NCBI RefSeq assembly: GCF_029382225.1
Contig: NZ_JARLTC010000048.1
Coordinates: 1-64,000 of the forward strand
From: Spongiactinospora sp. TRM90649
GTDB taxonomy: Bacteria; Actinomycetota; Actinomycetes; Streptosporangiales; Streptosporangiaceae
Direction: 5' to 3'
Length of the DNA: 64,000 nt
Shown: in pieces, positions 1 through 10,409 of the stretch
How positions within the stretch are numbered: the stretch's first letter is position 1
How the letters are laid out: every line of letters begins with the position of its first letter
Position numbers and translations under genes: made by a program
The notes under the pieces: generated by a model
The model's database searches: none
What the model saw: only the letters and a program-made list of their open reading frames with translations
What the model was told of the DNA's origin: nothing

Positions 1-360
1 TCGGTCGCTCTAGCCCGCCGGGGCTTGAAGTTCGTCTCTGTGGCCCCGTCTCCAGGGCAACCCCTCTAACTTACCAGACCTTCTGATGTGCACCAAATTC
101 GTGCTGACATCTTCTGTCGTGACTTGCGAGGGAGGTTCGGCGCGATGAGCACCGCAGGAAGAACATTAGCACCCCTGTCGGGTGCTCCCGTGCATCTTCC
201 GGTAACACTCTGGTCTACCCGAGGCTGGCTGGGGCTAAACCCCGGTGGCCATGGCGCGTGTCACACCACCGCTGACCTGCGGAATGACCATCAACTCAGT
301 GACGCTTCCAACGCGAAGCGAAAACCAGGAATTCCCGAAGATCTCCGACCCGTCAACGCG
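1..360. other. non-coding stretch left of valS
   Basis: No convincing gene lies here; the open frames have poor codon usage. Besides the leftward promoter-like element there is one small perfect inverted repeat at 168-186, with AGCACCC arms around CTGTC. On the minus strand it is followed by a T-rich stretch and could be a weak terminator. The folC gene that often follows valS in actinobacteria is absent from this position. Confidence 0.5.
68..96 (-). promoter_or_regulatory. possible leftward promoter, rRNA-leader-like
   Basis: On the minus strand a TTGGTG element (91-96), a 17-base spacer and TAAGTT (68-73) form a sigma-70-like promoter pointing off the left edge. It is followed by a GC-rich leader containing GGGTTGCCC. 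This resembles my memory of actinomycete rRNA operon leaders, so a stable RNA operon could begin just outside the window. That identity is inference; the promoter elements themselves are seen in the sequence. Confidence 0.35.
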
Positions 361-393
361 TCGTGCCCGTGCGGGGACACCGCACGGGCACGA
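361..393 (-). terminator. hairpin terminator after valS
   Basis: A perfect 14-bp stem with a 5-base loop (GGACA) begins a few bases beyond the valS stop. There is no U-tract, as is usual in high-GC actinobacteria. Confidence 0.75.
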
Positions 394-404
394 TGGCACG
401 ACGG

Positions 405-3002
405 TCAGGCGGACGCCTCCGGAAGCGCGGCGAGCTGGGCCTCAAGGCGGGCGATCTCCTCCTCGGCCTTGGCCGCGCGGGCGCGGACCTTGGCCACGAC
501 GTCGTCGGGGGCCTTGGACATGAACTGCTCGTTGCCGAGCTTGCCCGTGGTCTGCGCGGCTTCCTTCCTGGCCGCCGCCAGATCCTTCTCCAGCCGCTTG
601 CGCTCGGCCGCGACGTCGATGGCCCCGGCCGTGTCGAGTTCGACGGTCACCGTGCCGACCGCGAGGCGGGCGGTGGGCGTGAACGATTCGGCGGGCTCGT
701 CGAGCCGCAGCAGGGTGCGGATCGCCGGCTCATGGGCCGTCAGGCCGGTACCGGTCAGGGTGAGCCGGGCGGCGACCCGCTGCCCTGGCTTGAGACCCTG
801 ATCGGAACGGAAGCGGCGAACCTCGGTGACGAGGTCCTGCATCTGCACGATCTCGGCCTCGGCCCCCGGATCCGCCAGCCCAGGATCGGCCACCGGCCAG
901 GGGGCGATCACGAGCGACTCACGCCCGGTCAGCGCCCGCCACAGCTCCTCGGTGACGAACGGCACCAGCGGATGCAACAACCTCAGCAACGCGTCGAAGA
1001 CGTGACCCAGCACATAGCGGGTGCCCGTCAGGCCGGCGGAAAGCTGGATCTTTGCCAGTTCGACGTACCAGTCGCAGACCTCGTCCCACGCGAAGTGGTA
1101 GAGCAGGTCGCACGCCTTGGCGAACTCGAAGTCGGCCAGCGCGGCGTCCACCGACGAGATCACGCTCTGCAGGCGGGACAGAATCCACCGGTCGGAGGCC
1201 GTGAGGTCGGCCGGGAGCTCGCCGACGGCCGCGCCGTTCATCAGCGCGAACCGCGCGGCGTTCCAGATCTTGTTGCAGAAGTTACGGGAACCGCCGGCCC
1301 ACTCCTCGCTGATCGCCACGTCGGCGCCGGGGTTGGCGCCGCGCAGCAGCGTGAAGCGGGTGGCGTCGGCCCCGTAGCGTTCGACCCAGTCGAGCGGATC
1401 GACGACGTTGCCGAACGACTTCGACATCTTCTTGCCGAACTGGTCGCGGACCATGCCGTGCAGGGCCACGACGCGGAACGGCGGCTGCCCGTCCATCGCG
1501 TACAGGCCGAGCATCATCATCCGCGCGACCCAGAAGAACAGGATGTCGTAGCCGGTGACCAGGACGGAGGTCGGGTAGAACTTGGCCAGCTCGGGCGTCT
1601 GGGACGGCCAGCCCAGGGTCGAGAACGGCCACAGGCCCGAGGAGAACCAGGTGTCGAGGACATCGGGGTCCTGGACGTAACCGGCGGGCGGCTCCTCGTC
1701 GGGGCCGACGCACACGACCTCGCCGTCCGGCCCGTACCAGACCGGGATGCGATGCCCCCACCACAGTTGCCGGGAGATGCACCAGTCGTGCATGTCGTCG
1801 ACCCAGTCGAAGTAGCGTTTGGCCATCTCCGGCGGGTGGATGCGCGTGCGGCCGTCGCGGACCGCGTCGCCGGCCGCCTTGGCGAGCGGGCCGACGTTGA
1901 CGAACCACTGCAGGGACATCCTCGGCTCGACCACGGTCTTGCACCGTGAGCAGTGACCGACCGCGTGGACGTAGGGCCGCTTCTCGGCGACGATGCGCCC
2001 TTCGGCGCGCAGCGCGGCGACCACGGCGGGCCTGGCCTCGAAGCGGTCGAGCCCTTCGAAAGGACCGTGCGCGGTGATCACACCGCGCTCATCCATGATC
2101 ACGTGGGCGGGCAGCGAGTGCCGCCGGCCGATCTCGAAGTCGTTGGGGTCGTGCGCCGGGGTCACCTTGACCGCGCCGGTGCCGAAGGCGGGATCGACGT
2201 GCTCGTCGGCGACGATCGGGATCATTCGCCCGGTCAGCGGGAGCTCGATCTCGCGCCCCACCAGGTGGGTATAGCGCTCGTCCGACGGATGGACGGCCAC
2301 GGCGGTGTCGCCGAGCATCGTCTCGGCCCGCGTGGTGGCAACCACGATCGAGTCGTCGCCCGAGCCGTACCGGATCGAGACCAGCTCGCCATCGTCGTCG
2401 GTGTGCTCCACTTCGATGTCGGACAGCGCGGTCAGGCAGCGCGGGCACCAGTTGATGATGCGCTCGGCGCGGTAGATGAGCCCGTCGTCGAAGAGGCTCT
2501 TGAAGATCGTCTGAACGGCGCGCGAGAGGTTCTCGTCCATCGTGAACCGCTCACGGGACCAGTCCACGCTGTCGCCCAGCTTGGTCATCTGGCCGAGGAT
2601 CCGCCCGCCGGACTCCTCCTTCCACTGCCAGACCCGCTCGACGAACGCCTCGCGGCCGAGGTCGTGCCGGGACACGCCCTCCTTGGCGATCTCGCGTTCC
2701 ACCACGTTCTGGGTGGCGATGCCCGCGTGGTCCATGCCCGGGAGCCAGAGCGTCTCCGCCCCGCTCATCCGGGCCTTGCGGGCCAGGGCGTCCTGGATCG
2801 AGTGGTCCAGGGCGTGCCCGATGTGCAGCGAACCCGTGACGTTGGGCGGCGGCAGCACGATGCTGAACGGCTCCCTGCCACTCCCCGGGTCGGCGGTGAA
2901 GTAGCCGCGCGCCACCCAGCGCTCGTAGCTCCGGGTCTCGACCTGGGCCGGGGTGTAGTGGCTGGGCAGCTCTGGTGTCGGCTCTGCTGTCGGCGTCGTC
3001 AC
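405..3002 (-). CDS. valS: valine--tRNA ligase
   Basis: This class I aminoacyl-tRNA synthetase charges tRNA-Val in the cytoplasm. The 865-residue product carries the HIGH signature at about residues 60-63 and KMSKS at about 525-529. The editing domain lies between them, with the TTRAETMLGDTA segment near 223-234. The C-terminus is a charged coiled-coil arm, typical of ValRS. Translation starts at a GTG 29 bases beyond the clpX stop, so clpX and valS are probably co-transcribed. A strong hairpin follows the stop. I see no T-box in the short clpX-valS gap. The family assignment is secure. Confidence 0.97.
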   Translation of the reverse strand: MTTPTAEPTPELPSHYTPAQVETRSYERWVARGYFTADPGSGREPFSIVLPPPNVTGSLHIGHALDHSIQDALARKARMSGAETLWLPGMDHAGIATQNVVEREIAKEGVSRHDLGREAFVERVWQWKEESGGRILGQMTKLGDSVDWSRERFTMDENLSRAVQTIFKSLFDDGLIYRAERIINWCPRCLTALSDIEVEHTDDDGELVSIRYGSGDDSIVVATTRAETMLGDTAVAVHPSDERYTHLVGREIELPLTGRMIPIVADEHVDPAFGTGAVKVTPAHDPNDFEIGRRHSLPAHVIMDERGVITAHGPFEGLDRFEARPAVVAALRAEGRIVAEKRPYVHAVGHCSRCKTVVEPRMSLQWFVNVGPLAKAAGDAVRDGRTRIHPPEMAKRYFDWVDDMHDWCISRQLWWGHRIPVWYGPDGEVVCVGPDEEPPAGYVQDPDVLDTWFSSGLWPFSTLGWPSQTPELAKFYPTSVLVTGYDILFFWVARMMMLGLYAMDGQPPFRVVALHGMVRDQFGKKMSKSFGNVVDPLDWVERYGADATRFTLLRGANPGADVAISEEWAGGSRNFCNKIWNAARFALMNGAAVGELPADLTASDRWILSRLQSVISSVDAALADFEFAKACDLLYHFAWDEVCDWYVELAKIQLSAGLTGTRYVLGHVFDALLRLLHPLVPFVTEELWRALTGRESLVIAPWPVADPGLADPGAEAEIVQMQDLVTEVRRFRSDQGLKPGQRVAARLTLTGTGLTAHEPAIRTLLRLDEPAESFTPTARLAVGTVTVELDTAGAIDVAAERKRLEKDLAAARKEAAQTTGKLGNEQFMSKAPDDVVAKVRARAAKAEEEIARLEAQLAALPEASA

Positions 3003-3031
3003 GGTGTCACATTCTAGGGACCTTGCCGGGG

Positions 3032-4315
<1,284 letters not shown>

Positions 4316-4461
4316 CCCAGATACTCCTTTGCGTGGGACCGCCCTGCCAACCTGGTCCGTTTCTTTCGCCCCGGGAGGATACCGGGTGCGAAAAGTCATC
4401 CCGCTCAGGTTTCGACGTTACCGTCTCCCTGGCCCTCAGTGAGCCCCCTGGCGGCGAGTCG

Positions 4462-4496
4462 CACCGGAACGTGCCCAATTGGGCACCGTTCCGGTG
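4462..4496 (-). terminator. long hairpin between clpP2 and clpX
   Basis: CACCGGAACG-TGCCCAA pairs with TTGGGCA-CGTTCCGGTG across a single bulged C, directly after the clpP2 stop. It could end or attenuate clpP1P2 transcription before clpX, giving clpX partly independent expression. Confidence 0.7.
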
Positions 4497-4507
4497 CTCA
4501 CGTACCG

Positions 4508-5152
4508 TCAGGAAGCCACCGCTTGTGCGCGCTTCTTCCGCGACGGAATGATGTCGTCCACCAAGCCGTAGGCCTTGGCCTCGTCGGCGCTGAGGATCTT
4601 GTCGCGCTCGATGTCGCGACGCACCTCGTCGGTCGACTTGCCCGAGTGACGTGCCACGATCTCCTCCAGGAGGCCCCGCATCCGCAGGATCTCCCGGGCC
4701 TGGATCTCGATGTCGCTCCCCTGGCCGCCGCCCTCGGTGGACGGCTGGTGGATCAGCACCCGGGCGTTCGGCAACGCGAAGCGCTTGCCGGGCGTGCCGC
4801 CCGCGAGCAGCACCGCCGCCGCCGAGGCCGCCTGGCCCAGACACACGGTCTGGATCTCCGGCCGGACGAACTGCATCGTGTCGTAGATCGCCGTCATGGC
4901 GGTGAACGACCCGCCGGGCGAGTTGATGTAGATGCTGATGTCCCGGTCGGGATCGAGCGACTCCAGCGTCAGCAACTGCGCCATGACGTCGTTGGCGGAC
5001 GCGTCGTCGATCTGCACCCCGAGGAAGATGATGCGGTCCTCGAAGAGCTTGTTGTACGGGTTCATCTCCTTGACGCCGTACGTCGTACGTTCGACGAACG
5101 AGGGGATGATGTAGCGGCCGTTGATGTCTCCCGGCCGGATCAACTCACTCAC
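4508..5152 (-). CDS. clpP2: ATP-dependent Clp protease proteolytic subunit ClpP2
   Basis: This is a serine peptidase subunit of the mixed ClpP1P2 tetradecamer that actinobacteria use for regulated proteolysis with ClpX or ClpC. The catalytic triad is visible as Ser110 (GQAASAAAV), His135 (LIHQPS) and Asp184 (ERDK). At 214 residues it has the usual length. It begins 11 bases after the clpP1 stop, so the two subunits are made from one message. The paralogue is assigned as P2 by its downstream position and by the AASAAAV rather than AASMGQF context around the serine. Confidence 0.95.
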   Translation of the reverse strand: MSELIRPGDINGRYIIPSFVERTTYGVKEMNPYNKLFEDRIIFLGVQIDDASANDVMAQLLTLESLDPDRDISIYINSPGGSFTAMTAIYDTMQFVRPEIQTVCLGQAASAAAVLLAGGTPGKRFALPNARVLIHQPSTEGGGQGSDIEIQAREILRMRGLLEEIVARHSGKSTDEVRRDIERDKILSADEAKAYGLVDDIIPSRKKRAQAVAS

Positions 5153-5163
5153 CTTTTGCCCTT

Positions 5164-5808
5164 TCAGGAGACGGCACCCGACGAAGGCACCTGTCGCGCG
5201 CTGCGCACGACCTGGTCGATGAAGCCGTAGTCCTTGGCCTCGTCCGCGGTGAACCAGCGGTCACGGTCGGAGTCCCTCTCGATCTGCTCCAGCGGCTGAC
5301 CGGTGTGCGAGGCGATGCGCTCGGCCAGCGTCTTTTTCACGTAGAGCATCTGCTCTGCCTGAATGGCGATGTCGGCCGCGGTACCGCCGATGCCGCCGGA
5401 CGGCTGGTGCATCATGATGCGCGCGTGCGGCAGAGCGTAACGCTTGCCGTGTGCCCCGGCGCACAGCAGGAACTGGCCCATGGAGGCCGCCAGGCCCATG
5501 GCCACCGTGCACACGTCGTTCGGCACGTACTCCATCATGTCGTAAATCGCCATCCCGGCGGTCACCGAGCCGCCCGGGGAGTTGATGTAGAGATAGATGT
5601 CGCGGTCAGGGTCGTCCGCGGCCAAAAGCAGCAACTCCGCGCAGATCCGGTTGGCGATCTCATCGTTGACCTGGGAGCCCAGCACGATGATGCGCTCGCG
5701 CAGCAGACGCTGGTAGAGCTGGTCTTCGAGACGGAAGGATCCGTTGGGCTGGCTCCTGGACTCGGGCTCGAAACCGGCCGGCTGATAGAGGGTCGGCGGG
5801 CTGGTCAC
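5164..5808 (-). CDS. clpP1: ATP-dependent Clp protease proteolytic subunit ClpP1
   Basis: This is the first ClpP subunit of the pair, a serine peptidase that assembles with ClpP2 and docks to a Clp ATPase. Ser109 (GLAASMGQF), His134 (MMHQPS) and Asp183 (DRDRW) form the triad. A short N-terminal extension precedes the core and may be a processed propeptide. The GTG start at 5808 has GGAAGG 7 bases upstream. A GTTCGC-N5-GCG site about 90 bases upstream suggests ClgR control. In many actinobacteria tig lies directly upstream, but here a decayed antiporter gene intervenes. Confidence 0.96.
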   Translation of the reverse strand: MTSPPTLYQPAGFEPESRSQPNGSFRLEDQLYQRLLRERIIVLGSQVNDEIANRICAELLLLAADDPDRDIYLYINSPGGSVTAGMAIYDMMEYVPNDVCTVAMGLAASMGQFLLCAGAHGKRYALPHARIMMHQPSGGIGGTAADIAIQAEQMLYVKKTLAERIASHTGQPLEQIERDSDRDRWFTADEAKDYGFIDQVVRSARQVPSSGAVS

Positions 5809-5898
5809 AGCGTCACCTTCCGATGCGTCGTAAATCGATTGGCTTTGCTTGTGACCCTAACGCGCGTCGCGCACCGGACATGCCGCCTCCAACACGCT

Positions 5899-5912
5899 GT
5901 TCGCTGTCGGCG
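5899..5912. promoter_or_regulatory. ClgR-type operator upstream of clpP1
   Basis: The sequence GTTCGC-TGTCG-GCG exactly matches the GTTCGC-N5-GCG consensus described for ClgR, the actinobacterial activator of clp and lon genes. It lies 91 bases upstream of the clpP1 start, a reasonable activator position. No clgR gene is in the window. Confidence 0.65.
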
Positions 5913-5989
5913 CAGGTAGACACGCGCCGTGGCGTCAGGGCCCGGGAAGCCTTTGCGGCGTCTGTCGAGCCTGTGCCCTCTGTGCCCTC

Positions 5990-7146
5990 TGTTCCGTTGT
6001 CGTCATCGTCGAGGACGGCACGCACCCTGTCCAGCCGCGATTCGAAAAGTTGCCGGAAAACAATCGGCTGTGTGCTCGTCCAGCCGGTCCTGCCTGGACA
6101 TCGCCACCTCCAGCAGCGCCTCCCGGGCCGTCGCCTCCTCCACCACCGCCGCGCGGCCCTCCCCCAGGCCAAGCAGCCGCAGCAGCGGGCCCAGCGTGGA
6201 CGCCTGCACTACGAGGGTCACCAGCACCACCGACGCCGCCAGGAACAGCAGCAGCCCCCGATCGGCGGCGGCGAGCGGGATCGACAGCGCGATGGCGAGC
6301 GTGATCGCGCCGCGCATCCCCGACCAGCCCATCAGCAGGCGTTCGCGCGGGCCGAGGTGGGAACACCAGCCAGGTCCATGCGAGCCGTAGCAGCACCACC
6401 ACGGCGATGACCAGCACGGCGGCCACCGCCAGCCGTTCGGCCGACCCGCCGGACACGCCCTCGAAGACCTCGTGGATCTGCAGGCCGAGCAGCACGAACA
6501 GGGTGGACTCAAGGAGGAACACCAGCACGCCCTAGAACACCTGCCCGGTCAGGCGGGAGGCGGGCTGGAGCCTGCCGGGCCCCCGGATGCCGAGCATGAA
6601 GCCGGTCACGATCGTGGCCAGCACGCCGGAGAAGCCGAAGTGCTCGGCGGGGAAGTAGGCGAGGAAGGGGGTGACGAGGGACAGCACGGTCTGGCCGCCG
6701 CCGTCCTTGATCAGCGAGCGCTGCCGTCCGATCACCCAGGCCAGTGCCAGGCCGTACAGGACGCCGCCGAACACCACCTTGAGCAGGAGGATCCCGGTCT
6801 CTCCCGCCGTGACCGGGTGGGACATCGCGGCCAGCGCCAGGCCGAAGAGAGTGAGCGCCGCGCCGTCGATGACCAGGCTCTCCTCCTCCAGGATCGTCAC
6901 CTGCCTGCGCGGCGCGCCCAGCCGCTTCAGCATGGAGGTGGCGGCCACGGGATCCGTCGGGGCCACCGCCGCCCCGAGCGCCAGCGCCTCGGGCCACGGC
7001 AGCCCAGGGACGGCCAGCAGCGCCGTCCCCATCACGGCGAGCGCGGTTACCAGCGTCAGGCCGAACGCCATGACCCCGATGGGGGCGGCGTCCGCTCGGC
7101 GTACGGCGCGGCGGGGGCGGCACAGCGCCCGAGTCCAGCGGCCCCC
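5990..7146 (-). pseudogene. decayed Na+/H+ antiporter (CPA1 type)
   Basis: Fragments of a monovalent cation/proton antiporter appear in several frames on the minus strand. A 7071-6532 segment has the conserved membrane signature PTDPVAATSMLKRLGAP and several transmembrane helices. It stops at an in-frame TAG (6532-6534) but continues as VFLLESTLFVLLGLQIHEV. A frameshift near 6355-6370 leads into LLMGWSGMRGAITLAIALS, and a further shift near 6075 leads into ESRLDRVRAVLDDD. The first transmembrane helices are missing, with a stop at 7165-7167. One stop, two frameshifts and N-terminal truncation mean it cannot make a transporter. It separates tig from clpP1P2. Confidence 0.8.
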
Positions 7147-7166
7147 TGGACGACACCGACACGGTC

Positions 7167-7452
7167 AGAGCGTCGGAGAAGCGACCACGGTCAGGCAGCC
7201 GCTTCGCGCGGCGGGCAGCCTGGCGAAACCGCTGGACAGCGCGCCAGCGCTCAGCGGGGCGGGGAGGCGAAAGCCGAAGCGACGTACGGCACGGGTGGCG
7301 GAGGTGCGGTCACACCGGCCATCAGCCAGGCGGCTGCTGCGGGCGGAAGGCACCGCGGCGACGCCGCTGGACGGCGCGTCGGAGCGGATTCCGACACGCT
7401 GAGAGCGATTGCGCTTCCGGCGGCGGTGGTGGCGGTGGGGTATGGACGGCGA
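7167..7452. other. gap between antiporter relic and tig trailer
   Basis: No gene is recognisable in this interval. It may include the eroded 5' end of the antiporter gene, but I cannot align it to transporter N-termini by eye. Confidence 0.4.
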
Positions 7453-7488
7453 ATGGCCGTGCTCTGGGGTGGTGCAGAGCACGGCCAT
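7453..7488 (-). terminator. hairpin terminator after tig
   Basis: A perfect 13-bp inverted repeat (arms ATGGCCGTGCTCT) around a 10-base loop lies about 66 bases beyond the tig stop. It is the likely transcription end of tig and isolates it from clpP1P2. Confidence 0.75.
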
Positions 7489-7554
7489 GGCGGACGGCTC
7501 ACCGCCGATGCGGGCGGGCAGGCATCGGGCGGTGAGGTGGGGAGGCCGGTGGGG

Positions 7555-8967
7555 TTACTTGGTGGTCTCGGTGTCGTCGGTGGGCTCGTCGGAGGAGGAC
7601 TCGGCGGTGGGCTCGTCGGTGTCCTCGGGCTCCTCGGTGGGGCCGCCGATCTCGCGGTAGATGGCCTTGAGGTCGACGTCGTTGCCGTCCTCGTCCTTCA
7701 CCGTGGCGGCGTCGCCGACGACGGCGCGGGCCTTGTCGCGGACGATCTCCACCATGGCCAGGGTGAGCTGGTCGTTCTCGGCCAGGTGCTGGGCCAGGGT
7801 GTTGGGGGCCACGCCGATCTCGCCCGCACGGCGGATGACGAAGTTGGTGAGCTCCTGCTCGGAGACCCCGAGCTCCTCGGCACGGGCGATCTTGTCGAGC
7901 ACGAAACCGGTGCGGAGGGCCTTGGCGGCGGCGTCCTCGAACTCCTTGAAGCGCTCTTCCTCGCTGGTCTGGTAGAGACGGTAGAACGCCTCCTTGCTCA
8001 GGCCACTGTCGGAGATCTGGTGCTCCAGGTTGTGCTTGCGCGTGTCGATCTCGGTCTTGACCGCGCTCTCCGGGAGCGGGATCTCGATCCGGTCGAGGAG
8101 GGCGTCGAGCGCCTTCTGACGGGCCTGGGCGATCTGGTCGATCAGCTTGTTGTGCCGGATCTGGCCGCGCAGGCTCTCACGCAGCTCGTCCAGCGTGTCG
8201 AACTCGCTGGCGAGCTGGGCGAACTCGTCGTCCAGCTCGGGCAGGACCTTCTCCTTGACCGTCTTCACCGAGACCGTGATCTCGGCCTCGTCGCCGGCGT
8301 TCTGGCCGCCGACCAGGGTGGAGGTGAAGACCTTCTCCTCGCCCGCGGACATGCCTTCGAGGGAGGCGTCGAGGCCCTCCAGCACCGAGCCGGCTCCCAC
8401 CTCGTAGGAAACCTCGCTGGCCTGCTGCTCCTCGATGTTGGCGCCGTCGATGGAGGCGGCGAGGTCCATCACGACGTAGTCGCCGCCGGCGGCGGCGCGC
8501 TCGACGCCGGTCAGGGTGGCGAAGCGCTGACGCAGGCCGTCGAGCTGCTCATCGATGTCGGCGTCGGTCACCTCAGAGGAGGGGACGGTCACCTCGATGT
8601 CGGCGTACTCGGGGATCTCGAACTGCGGGCGGACGTCGACCTCGGCGGTGAACTCGACCTGCTCGCCGTCCTCGATCTTGGTGACCTCGATCTCCGGCTG
8701 GCTGACCGGGAAGATGTCGCTCTCGTCGACGGCCTGGCCGTACAGCTTGGGAACCGCGTCGTTGAGGGTCTCCTCCAGCACCACAGCGCGGCCGAAGCGC
8801 TGCTCGATGATGCGGGCAGGGACCTTGCCGGGGCGGAAGCCGGGCACGCGCACCTGCTGCGCGACCTTCTTGTACGCCGCCTGCATGCTTTCGCCGAGCT
8901 CCTCGAACGGCACCTCGACGGTGAGCCTCACCCTGGTGGGGCTGAGCTCCTCGACAGCGGTCTTCAC
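7555..8967 (-). CDS. tig: trigger factor, ribosome-associated chaperone
   Basis: Trigger factor binds the ribosome exit tunnel and shields nascent chains; its middle domain is an FKBP-type prolyl isomerase. The 470-residue protein has the ribosome-docking signature GFRPGK at 43-48, a PPIase-like section near 150-240, and the long helical substrate-cradle domain. A very acidic tail rich in Glu, Asp, Thr and Ser, common in actinobacterial homologues, closes the protein. The GTG start has AAGGAGA about 8 bases upstream. It stands at the head of the Clp neighbourhood, although the operon is interrupted by the antiporter relic. Confidence 0.97.
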   Translation of the reverse strand: MKTAVEELSPTRVRLTVEVPFEELGESMQAAYKKVAQQVRVPGFRPGKVPARIIEQRFGRAVVLEETLNDAVPKLYGQAVDESDIFPVSQPEIEVTKIEDGEQVEFTAEVDVRPQFEIPEYADIEVTVPSSEVTDADIDEQLDGLRQRFATLTGVERAAAGGDYVVMDLAASIDGANIEEQQASEVSYEVGAGSVLEGLDASLEGMSAGEEKVFTSTLVGGQNAGDEAEITVSVKTVKEKVLPELDDEFAQLASEFDTLDELRESLRGQIRHNKLIDQIAQARQKALDALLDRIEIPLPESAVKTEIDTRKHNLEHQISDSGLSKEAFYRLYQTSEEERFKEFEDAAAKALRTGFVLDKIARAEELGVSEQELTNFVIRRAGEIGVAPNTLAQHLAENDQLTLAMVEIVRDKARAVVGDAATVKDEDGNDVDLKAIYREIGGPTEEPEDTDEPTAESSSDEPTDDTETTK

Positions 8968-9262
8968 GGGGTGGTCTCCTTGGTCAAGCTTCGAGTGATC
9001 GCGGGCGCGTCAAGTCGTGCTTTGTCGGTCGGGTCGGCCTTCGCCGTCTGTACGACCGGGCCGCGGACGACCCGCCGCCTCCGGCTCGGCTCCCCCTCCC
9101 GCTGCGGCTGCCGCGGCGAGCTCGCGCGCCGCGCCCACATGACCGGCACCGTACCCGGACTCGTGTGGATGTGTCGCTTGCGGACATACTCCACCCTGGC
9201 GGGTGTCCAGCGCCGCAGGCCAGTCTAGGGCAGATATGCGGCGATGAGCGACGGCGCGGCCG

Positions 9263-10129
9263 TCAGATCTCCTTCATGATCTTGACGAGGATCTCCACGG
9301 TCTCGTCAGGAGTGGTGCTCACCGCGCACAGGCGCTCCATGACCTCGCTGTAACGATCGACGTCCTCGCGCTTGTCGAGGTACAGCGCGCTGGCGAGTTG
9401 CTCGACGTAGACGACGTCGGGGAGCTCGGCGTCCTCGAAGCGCAACACGCTGAACGCGCCGCCCTCCGCGCTGTGGCCGCCGAAGCTGAACGGCATGATC
9501 TGGACCGTGATGTTGGGCTGGCGCATGAGCTCCAGCAGGTGTTCGAGCTGCGCGCGCATCACGTCGGCCCCGCCGATCGGACGCCGCAGCGCGGCCTCGT
9601 CGATCACCGCCCAGAAGAACGGCCCGTCGCCGGCCTCCAGGACCCGCTGGCGCTCCATCCGCAGATCGACACGCCGGGCGATCTCGTGCGCGCCGATGCC
9701 GGCCGCGCCCGCGGTGATGACGGCCCTGGTGTACTCCTTGGTCTGCAGCAGGCCGGGGACGAACTGCACCTCGTAGGTACGGATGCGGGAGGCGGCCTCC
9801 TCCAGGCCGACGTACGCCTGGAACCACGAAGGAAGCAGGTCGTTGTAGCGGTGCCACCAGCCGGGCTCGTTGGCCCGGAGCACCAGGTCCATGACCGGAC
9901 GGCGGGCGCCCTCGTCCTCCACCCCGTAGAAGGTCAGAAGATCGGCGACATCACGTTCCTTGAACCCGACGCGCCCCAGTTCCATCCGGCTTATCTTGGA
10001 CTCGGAGCCCCGGATCAGATGCCCGGCCTCCTCGCGGGAGATGCCCTTGGCCTCACGGAGCCGACGGAGTTGTGAACCTAGGAGGATACGCAACGCCGTG
10101 GGACCCGCTCCCGGCTGTGTGTGCGTCAC
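9263..10129 (-). CDS. XRE-family regulator with DUF5753-type domain
   Basis: An N-terminal helix-turn-helix (LRRLREAKGISREEAGHL, then SESKISRMELGR) is followed by a long C-terminal domain containing PGLLQTKEYTRA and the PFSFGGHSAEGG region. This is the layout of the large actinomycete XRE/DUF5753 regulator family. The GTG at 10129 is preferred over one at 10171 because GGAGGA lies just upstream and the longer version adds 14 unconserved residues. It is divergent from an RsbW-like ATPase. Such pairs are common in mycelial actinomycetes and often tied to development or antibiotic control. The ligand is unknown. A palindrome in the shared intergenic region is a likely binding site. Confidence 0.88.
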   Translation of the reverse strand: MTHTQPGAGPTALRILLGSQLRRLREAKGISREEAGHLIRGSESKISRMELGRVGFKERDVADLLTFYGVEDEGARRPVMDLVLRANEPGWWHRYNDLLPSWFQAYVGLEEAASRIRTYEVQFVPGLLQTKEYTRAVITAGAAGIGAHEIARRVDLRMERQRVLEAGDGPFFWAVIDEAALRRPIGGADVMRAQLEHLLELMRQPNITVQIMPFSFGGHSAEGGAFSVLRFEDAELPDVVYVEQLASALYLDKREDVDRYSEVMERLCAVSTTPDETVEILVKIMKEI

Positions 10130-10320
10130 AGCTTCCTCCCTGTCGCCTTGCCCCAGCGCACACAGTGTCACTACTTCCAGCCGCTATGGCAAGGTCTCAA
10201 CCCCGTGTCCGGTTCGCAAGCCGGAGTAGGTACGCGCACGTAACCGCCCATGCGCTTGCACATTGCAGGTGCACGTGCATTTGGGTCTTGCAGGTGACGA
10301 TCAGGTGTCCCATGATGGCC

Positions 10321-10348
10321 TAGTGCATAGTGCGCTTAAGGCGCACTA
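10321..10348. promoter_or_regulatory. candidate operator of the XRE regulator
   Basis: TAGTGCGC (10328-10335) and GCGCACTA (10341-10348) are perfect inverted arms around TTAAG. A third half-site, TAGTGC, sits in direct orientation at 10321-10326. The cluster lies in the divergent promoter region about 60 bases upstream of the ATPase start. Confidence 0.6.
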
Positions 10349-10409
10349 GCTGATAAATCGGCAGCAGTGGCGGCGAATCGTCGAAGCGACACCAGGAGGT
10401 AGCGGCAGC

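Noticed and set aside
3003..3031. Possible T-box leader in front of valS
   Set aside because: The gap to clpX is only 29 bases, far too short for a T-box.
6472..9228. Plus-strand frame of about 900 codons across the antiporter relic and tig
   Set aside because: Composition-driven shadow of tig with Gly/Asp/Val-rich low complexity and no recognisable domain.
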